From Antedon bifida (Eukaryota; Echinodermata; Crinoidea; Comatulida; Antedonidae): DNA of 64,000 nucleotides. The stretch's first letter is position 1. Each line of letters opens with the position of its first letter. This document shows positions 49,201 through 61,200 of this stretch, piece by piece. Location of the stretch: positions 7,752,501 to 7,816,500 of the forward strand of contig OY727094.1 of NCBI GenBank assembly GCA_963402885.1. The letters run 5' to 3'. The notes beneath the pieces are model-generated. The model ran no database searches and was not told the origin of the DNA. It worked only from the letters and a program-made list of their open reading frames with translations. A program made the translations under genes and the position numbers.

Positions 49201-52200
49201 TCAAAAAAATGTGAGATTAACAAAAAAACAAAATTATATATTATATTATATTATTATATTGGTTAAAACTAACTGTTTCTTTTTATAAGTGAAATCATTA
49301 TTTTTGTTGATTTTTTTTTCTACAAAAGTGAATAACTTTATTAAAACTGCAAAAGGCCTATACAAAATCTGATTTTATTCATCTTTATTTTTCATGTTTT
49401 TGGGGGACAATACATCTTTAAATGTTGATATTTTTTAAAATGCGAATCTGGATAAGCACCCTTTTATCTTTGAAATTCTTTGTTATAACAAAGTTTTACC
49501 TTAATGCAATGTTAATAATATTACTCAAGAATACAATATACATAAAAGCTATATAAAAAAAACAGCTTATTTATACAATAGCTTTTTACTATCAACCTTA
49601 TATTACATGTATACAGTTTATGATTTTACGGGTCACAACCAATAAAGAATTATTTCCATCATGGCTGTTAATACCAACAGTTGATAATCTAACTAATCAA
49701 AGAGTGCATAGCAATTAACCAGTGTTTGATGAGTAACCATGGCAACAGATCAATAGAGTGGAAATACCTATTCAACTACTGTTTCCTGTTCTAGATATTC
49801 TTTTTTTCGAAAAAGATGATTTTAATTTTGAAAGTGGATCATGCTAAGCTGTCGATATAGTCGTTTCTGTTCATTACGGACTTAATTATACGGTAAGATA
49901 GGTGTAAATATATTCTTGTATTGAACAAACAAATATGTCAATGAAATTTCCGTTTCATTTTATGACAAGGTTGAACTGATTAAATAATATTTAATGTAGT
50001 CTACTGTAAGCTAGCTTGTAATGCTGTTTGATACAGTATAGTGTGTAAACCGTAACTTAAATCATTTTTACGGTTTGAAAGCGAGCAACATCTAAGAACC
50101 GTATGATAGGATAGGCTAGTAAAATAGTATTCTGACAGGGATGTTTAATTAATGCTCAGTTACAGGTTTAAAATAAAATACACTGTATTTTATTGTTCAA
50201 TTTATTATTTGACTCAATTTTAAGGTAAATTTTTTTTTTTTAAATAGAGGTTGCTGTTTTTTTATGTGCTTGCTTGCCCTAAGTTTCATGTAAACTGGTT
50301 CTTTTGAATAAAGTTCAGCAACATAGTAACTTTGCATTTCGTGTTCTTCGTTCTGCGACCATAAAATGCAACCATCGAGTGGTACTATTAAATCAGCGTC
50401 TTTACACACATGGCTAGGCATACATTCAAACACACTTCCAACATTAAATGTTTTGGTTAAGCCCAAACCGTTTTGTCCGCACTGTCCAGTAATTCCTGTT
50501 CTATCATGTAATGGCAACGCTTAGGTTGTCTGCAACAACTATGGAACTGCGTCGGTAAGCTCTTCAAGCAATTGATATTTCTTGCTGCTTAGTCTTCCAT
50601 AGTTGGTATTTATTTTATTAAATTCTATAGTTTTTGCTATTCACTTAAAATCCTTCTTGCAATTCTACAGACAAAACAACTGAAGGCACTTTCATTGTTT
50701 CTTTGGTTTTAATTGATTATTCCATAAAAAGCAGTTAGGTATTAATACAAGTAATTTTTTGTTATTCATATTTTATACAAATAATACTTTGGACGTTTAT
50801 TCAATCAAACAAAACAGATCATACAGATGTATTAATTTTCATAATGCGGAACACAATATGTACACATTTTTCTAATATCTGAAGGTAGAGGAATAAGGAT
50901 TTCTGTAGTAAGTGTATAGCCATGTTGCGGGACCTTCCAAAATTCGGGTTACCCAAATGGCAGCGCGAGAGAGTAAGAATTTGAATACAAAATATCGGGG
51001 GAAAAGATGTTGTCCGTATACAGTTCAGAAATGTGAAGCGTTCAAAGCCCAACAAATGAAAACCCTGGATTTTCCCATTTTGTTTTATTGAAGACTGAAT
51101 ATTCAGTGCTTATCGTTTAACTCCGATACAAAGTAGGCAGGACTACTGTACAGTTCATCCGTACCAAAGAACACTTTGTCTTTGGATGCTGGATCGATAC
51201 GGAAATTTAAGCAGTCTTTCTGTTTGTATAATTTCTAATTTAATAATTTCAATTAAATCTTTAGTGCAACTGCATACCTCAAGAAATTTAATCATTGTCA
51301 ACAATTCAGTAATGTGTTCAATACAATTATAAGCAGTGTCTATGTCTCCCTCTGTAAGAGATACAAATGCCTTTAAATAAAAGACAAATGCAACTGGATG
51401 TGGAATATGGTAATCCTTTCCGTTGAGTTTGAGATTTTGCTGTAAGTTGTCATAGTTCCACGTGCGAGGCCTACGCATAAGAACGTCTTCCGAACGTATA
51501 AAGATAGGAGGAAGTTTTGATATTAACTCTTTATTTTTCTCTACTTCGAGAATGATGTTTGGTACAGCATTTTCAAGGAGTTCTTTTACCATTTCATAAT
51601 TTGCCATTAAATAATAGTATTTCAATAACAGAGTTATGCCACCAATACCATTGTCACTCCATCCATTAGGAAAGACCATTTCACGTCCTAATTTGTAATA
51701 ATGCAGTGGTTTGCCCAGGTAGGGACTTAAATCTGTACGGGGAAAGGTGTTTCCAAAACGAACAATTAAGGAAGTCAACAGATCACCTAAATACCGATAA
51801 AGACACTGTTTTGATGTTTTTCCGAAGCCTTCTGGCACTAAATTATGAATATTTTCTGCAACCGGCATAACAATGTTTTCTACCCTTTCTAATATTTTAG
51901 GGTATTTGCCCTTTTCGTAGGTAATAGCAGGCAAACATGAGTTAAACAATCCATCATGTAGGCCTCCACTAACTAGCCTCGATACTTCTGAATGCTCATA
52001 GATATCATAAAATCTACTTCCAGGTGGTAACTGCGAAATCGCTTGTAAAATCGATGTTTCAGCTCTAGTGTGTTTCAATATGTTTGTTTTCATGGCTGTG
52101 TAATCAAAATCATTATAATGTGAGCTGGGTATCTTCAGGTTATCACACATATCACTGATGACAATTTTCACCAGAGGGCACTCAATGACACTTGACATCA

Positions 52201-55200
52201 CCACAACCCAGAGATCTCTTTTTAGCATTGCCAAATCTTCTATTACACGGTCACAGCATATTTTTGACAAATGACTAATGAGATTTTGTTGAGGAACAAA
52301 ATAATGTGGAAGATTTCTACGTGTGTAGCAGTTTATGAGCCAGTTTAATACAGTTCTTATCAAACCCATGATATTTGAGTGATTGTGTTCAATTGTTTCG
52401 CACATCCACAAGCACGCAGTTTTTATGAAATAAGAACAAAATGGCGTTGGGTGGCAGGTATCACTGTAAGTACAATATCTGTTCTTAAGTGCTTTTAAAA
52501 CAAACATACATCTATAGTAAGGTTCATTCAAATTGTAAATTAGTTCTTTTTCAGCTACAGAAAATGATAGTCTCCATTCAATGTCTTTTGATGAACTCCA
52601 ATAGCGTCCAACTGGAACGGCTAAACAATCCGAAAGGAATATCGTTTTCAATAGCTCTTGTGATGGCCAGTTAGTTGGTCTATTTCTAACGAAATAATCA
52701 TCTGTGATTGACGGCCATGACTGACATTTAATATAAAATACAATATCCTTCGCTTTCAATCCTCTGTTGTCGTCACCTAATACAAATGCAGGGCCATGCG
52801 TTTCAGTAAACGGATATGTAACCTCGAACAGTTTTTTTAACGCATCGGCGTTCAGATATCCGTCATTATTAATTTCGCTATTGGGTGTTGGTGTTTGTTT
52901 CAAGTGCTTACTTGCCCTAAGCTTCATATAAACTGGGTCTTTTGAATAAAGTTCAGCAATACAGTAATTTTGCATTTTGTGTTCTTCGTTCTGCGACCAT
53001 AAAATAATGGGATCATCTTGTAACATTGTATCTTGTACCATTAAATCAAAGTCGTTACACACATGGTCAGGCATACCTTCAAAATTACTTCCAACAGGAT
53101 ATATTTTGGGGAACCCCAATTTGTATTGGTACACGTTCAGTAATTCATGTTCTATCATGTAATGGCAACGCTTAGGTTGTCTGCAACAACTATGGAATTC
53201 AATTACTGCGTCGGTAAGCTCTTCAAGCAGTTGATATTTATTGCTGCTTTCTTCCATAGTTGGTATTTATTTTAATAAATTCTATAGTTTTTGTTATTCA
53301 CCTAAAATCCTTCTTGCAATTCTACAGACAAAACAACAACTGAATGCACTTTGGACTCGTTTCATTGTTTCTTTGGTTTTAATTGATAAAAAGCAGTTAG
53401 GTATTAATACAAGTAATTCTTTGTTATTCATATTATATACAAATAATACTTTGGACGTTTATTCAATCAAACAAATCAGATCATACAGATGTATTAATTT
53501 TCATAATGCGGAACACAATATGTACACATTTTTCTAATATCTGAAGGTAGAGGAATAAGGATTTTGTAGGTGTAAAGCCATGTTGCTGGACCTTCCAAAA
53601 TTCGAACTAGTTTGACATTATGTCCATATATGGGCATATCACATTTTTGTGTGTGTAGACAGAGCTTTAGTAGAGGTTCCCCAAAGAAAGGGTCATTAAT
53701 GCCTTCTTTGCCATTTATATCTTATTTATATTTCAGTTTAAAATCTTGGTTTATTTAAAATCTCTTCAAAAAACAATTGTACAGTACAATAAAAAAAATC
53801 AACAAATGTTTAAAATTAAACAAATTAATTATTTTAAAAATTCCAATAATCTAAAATAAAAATTATTTATCATAAAATTTAATTTTTTTCCCCATTCATT
53901 TTTTTTTACAGAATTGTGATTTGGATGAAATAAGTACAAATGGCAGCTTTTTCTATTAAAGTTGGATTTTTAAAATACCAGTATATTTTTGGAATATCAA
54001 TTCTATTTGGCACAACACTGTCTGTCCTTTCATGGCCATGCCCAAACCTGTGCACTTGTGATGAAAACAAAGGCCTGGTCAACTGTACTGACCGACAATT
54101 GACAGAATTTCCGGCCAATGTTTCAAGTTACACTACAATACTTCACTTGGGAATTAACAAATTGGAAAACATTAGTTGGAAAAATTTTGAAAATCTTGGT
54201 TTGTTGACGGAACTTAACATCAAAAGAAATAATCTTCAAGAAATAACCGACGCTCCGTTCAGACAATTACGCAATCTTACCAAGTTGGTGCTGCGTCACA
54301 ACGGACTAAGAACGCTTAGTTCCGATTGTTTCAGCGGTTTAACGTCACTGAAGACTTTAAGTCTGAGTTACAACAATCTAGCGACATTTCCGGAGAATCT
54401 TCGCACACATACGCCAAATTTAAAATTTCTTTGGCTGATATCAAACGAAATTACCGTAATTAGGCCGGAAAGTGTCAACTTGCCCAAACTAACTCGATTA
54501 ACGTTAGGTACTAACCAAATCCACACGATTGAAAGTGGTACTTTTCAAAATAATTCGCGGTTGGTATTTTTGGATTTTCGTAATAACATGCTATCCAGTA
54601 TTACATACGAGTTTATGTTACAGTCGCTTGGAAATCTGAAACATCTTGATCTGAGTGAAAATAATATATGGAACATATCTGACAAAGCTTTTATATATTT
54701 GAAGAAGTTGGAAACACTGAAACTTGATTATAATCCTTTTTATTCGCTACCATGTAATATTTTTAATGACGTCGTTAGCCTGAACCAATTAACATTACGG
54801 CAGAAGACCATGGAGGGTACTGCCGTAAGCGGAATGACCTGCACGGACGTCTGGTCACAAGTTATCAAACGTTTGTATGCCATTGAACAAATGAGAAATA
54901 ACGGACAGCTTATTGACGGAGATCGACCGGTGACAATTTCAGACTCCAGTTTAAATATTTGATATTAGGGGTGAATTTAAAATGGTAGCCCAACATTCAA
55001 CTCTTAAGTAAAATCTACTCAGTAGGCTAGAGAAAAATTAGAAGTGAAAAATAGGCTCACTGACCTAAATATTTATGGCCAAAAAATGCATTATGGGTTA
55101 GTAAACACAAATTGTACTAAGCTCACAAAGTCACTGTCGTGGACAGAAGAATTTGCGCTGTAGCTACCAGTACCAGTAATGGTTTTATGAAGCGTAAATA

Positions 55201-58200
55201 TTTATTTATCATCAGAATGTTAAGGACAATATTTTTAATACAAAATGGATACAATTAGAAACATTTATAAATCAAATATGAAATTATTAGAGATTAGAAT
55301 AATTTTTATGAACCTTTATTTAATGTATAAGGAGATGGATATCTATGTTGTTTTTGTTTGATTTTAATTTGATTATGTTTTTACTTTGTAATTTATTATA
55401 TGATGAAAAAAAAAAAAAAAAGTAATGACATGAGAGGATAGTAGTCCACAGCGTAATGAGTGAAATTGTTGCGAATATGGTGCTTAACAAATTTCCACCA
55501 TAATTTATTTTTTAATGCTGACCAGCAAATGTATTATGAAAATGTGTGTACTATAACAAATTTATCTTTTTTAATTTATTTCTTCTTGTGTTTTGTGACG
55601 TAAAATGAGAAAAAATGAGTGGCCACACGGTTAGAGAGGCGCCACAATCCATAGCACATGTTCAATGCTCTCCTCCACTATGTTTCTGGTGGCCTTCTCA
55701 GAAGGACTTAAAACTGGAGGTCTAGTGTACACATCTGCCTTGTGTGCACTTAAAAGAACCCAGTGTATATTGAAGAAAAGTGGAGGGTTACCACAGTGTA
55801 CTGGTCCTCTGCCCTTATCGTTAAAATTATATTTAAACAATTCAATTATTGAAGTTAAGTATCTATATAATGCACTACATTGTACCAGAAAAATAATAAA
55901 ATATTAGACAGATATTATATATAGACCTACCCTGCTCTGTAATTTGTACAGACTGCTCAATCAGTGCTTGGAAGATGGTGATAATGTGATTCAGTTGCAC
56001 AGCTAATTTATCCAGTAATCTCATCACTAAATCCTCAACATAATTACCATAGCCATTATAGAGAAACATACCTGTAGAAAAAAACAGAACTTCAGTAATG
56101 AATAAGTTTATTATAACAAAGCTAAAGTTCAAAATATGTTTATTTCGCCAATGAATGTACAGTGGTGTATATACAATAATAAATAAAAGATATCAATTAA
56201 TAAAAGTGCATTGATAATAGAAAAGTTCAATTTTATGTGAGTTGTATGATTAAAAGCCAATGTGCACAGACGAGCGATAATGGTAAGCAGAAAACTGCCT
56301 AGCTTGTCCCACATAGAATCTGTGTCTCTCCTGAGCAGAAACCACCTGTCCGCTCTGCATTTTGTGTAAACTAAATGGTCATAAGAAATAACATATATTC
56401 TATATTTTCAACTGCTCGTCTGTGTAAATTGGCCAGGACATTGACTGTAGGATTTACAAAACTTATTTTGATTATTTTTTGCTAACCCTACTATTAAATA
56501 TTAATAGTGACATGAATCTAATTGGCCAGGACATTATTAAACAAACAATATCCTGGCCTGACATTGACAAAGCACTAATTCATTTTGAACTGTGAACAAG
56601 ATTCATCTTTCCCAGGCCAAAACTAATTTGTTTCCCAAGCCCTTTAAACATGCCTTAAACTTCAGCATGTTCCCTTTCTTACTTACACTTTTCATCAATC
56701 GTCTCTTTGATCCTGGCTACTGTCTGCCAGGCCCAGTCTAATATTGTTCTTAAAGTAAGTGCTGTAACATAATCTGAAAAGATAAATTGAAAAGAACTGT
56801 TAAAGTCAAATTCGCTGAGGCGCGAAACTACATTAGGGTTAATTAAAACTATGTCTACACTATCAAACTTTATGTGATGTACCCATATATGGACATGATG
56901 ATGTCCATCACTACCATATTTAAGCATATCACTACCATATTTGGGCACATGACATTTTTTTGTCTAGTTTGATAGTGTACACAGAGCTTAAGATGATCAA
57001 ACATAATTATATGTAAATTGTAAGTCAAGTATTGCTATTTTATTTTGTGTACTTACCCCCTGTTGCCCAGCTTGATATACAAGTTACAATAAAGCTTACA
57101 AGGTTGTATTCTAAGCACATTGTTAGGATGGCTTCACGCTGAACAGCCTGTATATTGAAAAGAAGAGGGAATGAATACATAGACTGGCATAGCTCAATCT
57201 ATTATCTTTTGCAATACTCAAAACTTCTCATTTAACAGATCGCACAGGTTGTGTTAATGTAAATGTGTCATTAATTGTTCTCTATTTTACAATTTACACA
57301 CACTGGTAAGCAGGAAACTGCATGCTTGTCCCATGTAGAAACTGTATCTATCCTGAGCTAGTTTCTGCTCTATCGCCTTACACTCTGCATTTTGTGTAAA
57401 TGGTCATAAAAAATAACATAAATTCTATATTTTTGTTTTCTGAATAACGCTTTTCTGTGTAAATTGACCTTAAAACAGCAAAAAACATATTTATTATATT
57501 CTTAAAATCAATTAAATATCTAAGGCTATGAGGGTTGAATCTTACCACAGGTACTGAGCCCACTGGGTAGTCATGTTTTGGAATGATGAGGCCCACTGCA
57601 ACGCTGTGATTGTACAGAGCTTGTGGCGCCCTCAAACAACTTGGTCCTTGCTTCAGTATATCATGTAATACCTAAAGTAAAAATACGGTGATAACAAATT
57701 CATTATAGTAGTATCAATTGTTTGGTGCAGCACCATGGAAGACACGAAAAAGCCAAGCCACCAATATCAAAATGACCTTGGTCCTGGTTTAGTACCAGGA
57801 GACAAAAGAGTGCTATTTTTAATGCCGACACAAGACCAGTGTTAGTGTTAAGGTAAAAGTACCTTTATGAATCTGGAGAGGGAAGCCAGAGGTAAAATTG
57901 AAACAAGTTGTTAGCTCAGAGGCAATTGTACTCAACCTTGCAAACAAATGCGCAATAATCTTTGACTGGTACTCAAAAACACAACCTCCAGATCACTAGC
58001 CTGGAATTATGCCTCTAGACCACTGAGCTTGTGCGGATGGCTAGGGTTAGATTCAAGCCCAAGGGAGCAACAGGTACTGCACCAACAGTTCTCAATGTAC
58101 TGCACATTCACGTAAAAGATGTCAGGTAGGGCAGAAATCTGATTCTGGTTTCCTCAATTTTTTTACGCGTATGGTAAATTTGACCCAGCATTCTTACCTG

Positions 58201-61200
58201 TCTTTGATGACCTTTAAAGCTAGTGTTCACTAGTCCAGTCTCCATGAGGCAACAGACACTAAAACTTAATGATGACGGATAGAAGTGCTGCTCTGGAGCG
58301 GGCGCTTGGGATGACACAAACCGTGACATCAGAGATGTGTCTACAGATGTATTCTGAGATGATGAAAAGAATTAGAGATTTTTTGATCATTTCACGATCT
58401 CACAATTTTTTCTTCATACCAAATGAATATTTCAATAATGAAGGTAAACCAGACATTGAGGGAGAGGCCAAAGATACTTAAAAAATATTTTGTTTTTTTT
58501 AATGTCACTCACCAAAAATTGTATCATAAAAAATGTAATTTAAAGCTAAAATTGAAATCATATTGACTGGAATGGGTTTATTTTGTTTATTTAAATTAAT
58601 CTTTATTTTTCATGTTTTTGGACAACACTTTAAAAGTGAAGTTAATATGAAATATAATTCCTATTGAACTTTGTGAATCACATCAACACCGAACATAAAT
58701 TTTAATACTTACGAGTAAGACATCTGGACAGGAAGCTTCCATTACAGATTCCAAGGAACAGAACGCAACATACGGGCAAACATCAGGACGTTGAATATAC
58801 CTGTAAAAAAGAGAAACTAAGTATGTTTAACATCAAATTGAATATCTTTAATATTTGACGAAAAAGGGAACAAATCTTTGCCATCAGACAGAACATTTTT
58901 CTACTAAAAACTCATAGTAAAGTTTTCAAATCTTATATCAATATACTTTTTATTTTCTAGATTTTTCTGATTTAAAAAACAAAAACGATTATTTTGCTTG
59001 ATATGAGAGAGAAAAAGAAATGTACATACCGAACATTAGCAGGCATCTGAGCATGATACCAACGATTAAGGTCAAATAAAGCCAGGAAGCAAAGTGGGTT
59101 GGAGGTGCCTTCATCACCAGTCAATGCTGCCTCCCAACAGAACACACACAGGCCTAGGTCCATCTCATCCTCCTCTTCATCATGGTATGCGTCTTCTCCT
59201 CTTGTTTTCCTTTTCTGGATTGTAAAGCAGGAAATCATTCTACTGCCGATCGACGTTGCGCTGTCCGGATTTGCGTTGTCGGCTGTGAGTGCAAATTCAA
59301 ATCTTGCTTCACAATTAAAAAATTCCTGTGAAAATGTAATAAATACCATATAGGTAATTTTTTTTTTCATTTAATCAATTAAATCAATAATTAATTCTGC
59401 CAGCGGAGGAGGAGGGTATTTCTAGGTTAAAGGTCTGCTACCAAGCCTAAAGTTCTTCCATCCAACTAGGTCTAATGTGCTTCCACCAAGCCTAAAATTC
59501 TTTCACCACCCAGCCTAACATGCTGTCACCCAGCCAAAAATAAAGTTATTTTACCCAGACAAGCCTAAAATTCTTCCAATCAGTCAGGCCAAAAGTTCTC
59601 CTCCCCAGGCTTAAATTCGTCCACCAAGCCAAGGCTTAAATTCGTCCACCAAGCCAATGCTTAAATTCGTCCACGAAGCCTAGGCTTAAATTCATCCACC
59701 CAGCTAGGCCTAAAGTTCTTCAGCAGCCTAAACCTACCGACTGAAGATATATACAAACTACTTACGTGGTACATATAACCATGTCCTGGATAAAATTTCT
59801 TTCTTTCATAAGCTAATTGGAACAAATGAACGTCTGTTACTACGTCCGGGCTGCAAAAAAGAAATAAAAAATCTATTACATACTACTTACTTTTAACATA
59901 AAAAAAAAATGATCTATTTAAAGCTATGTTCACACTAGATCTGTCTACACTATCAAACTTTGTGACAACAAAATTTGATGTGCCCATATATGGAAATGAT
60001 GTTGTCATATCACTACCATATTTGAGCATATCACTACCATATTTGGGCACATGTATGGAATCACAAATGGATGGTGTGAGCATCTGAACAAAATACCAAG
60101 TTATATTAAAACGCTTTTGAGTAATTCAAACTCACTCACTCAGACGTCATCTCATGAACTCTACAAGTTTCTATTTTGCATACTGGTCTGTAGATATCTG
60201 GTTATTATTCTTTTTCTACACTATCAAACTAGTTTGACAAAAAAATGCCCAAATATGGTAGTGATATGCCCAAATATGGTAGTAATACCCATATATGGGT
60301 ATCACATTTTTTTGTCACATAAAGTTTGATAGTGTAAACAGAGCTTAGAAAGTCTATAATGTTGTTACCTGATGTCAGTAAGCATTGGTCCCCTTGCTGC
60401 CATCATGTAGGAGAAGTTCTCAGGATCATCATCAGGTTCCAGGTAAGCAAAATGAGTCACAGGTGAAACTACTTGCGTTAAAGGACTACTAAACCTGTAG
60501 ATATATAAAATAGTTTAGGTCTGGTCATATTTATTTATTTTTTATTTATTCAATTTTCTGCCATATACAATACAAAGAAGACAAAACAAATATAAAAGGC
60601 AAGGGACCAAACAGGTGCAAAACACCTATGCTATTTGGTGAACTCAGACCAGAGCACAGAAATAAACCAAAAAAAAATTATATTCTACAATTAAAGCATC
60701 TACAAGAAAGCGACCAACTACACACATTTTCAACATCAAAATTTTGTTAAAAATTTGGTTTTAAAAGAACTAACAGAAATATCTAGTTGTTCTTGGTCAC
60801 ACGTGGGATATATGATTGAAAAGAAGATTCTGTTCTGCAGCGACGAATATCAAAAAGAGTACCAACAGAAGATATACTGTAAGTACTAGAGCGTAAAAAA
60901 AATCAAATTCCATCATTTTTTTTTTAGAAAAATTCTATTACAAGTTCGAACCCTGTACTTACTCTAATATTGGTGCAGCTAGCCTCCAGATTTGAAAACA
61001 TCCAAAGTCAAAGCCTACAAATAAAGACCCTAGCTTAGGAACATATGTAAGTGCGGACACACAGACACCACTGGCCTGGAACGCCTTCAGTATCTCTCCA
61101 CTTGGTTTTGAAAAATTAAAAGCACGGTTTTTGTGATAATCACCTGATAAAACAAAATATGAAGTAAATGTATTATTATATATTGTCAGAAATTGAGAAA

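Larger units (their letters stand above)
48759..55930. other. ELYS intron 13, host of nested genes
   Basis: 7.2 kb. From low to high coordinates: a MITE 2 copy (about 49210-49422), AT-rich sequence, the nucleotidyltransferase pseudogene (50255-51030), the intact nucleotidyltransferase gene, a MITE 1 fragment (53605-53670), the LRR gene, and a stretch at 55640-55830 sharing GTGTACACATCTG motifs with 34000. 49420-50200 and 54970-55640 hold nothing I recognise. Confidence 0.8.
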
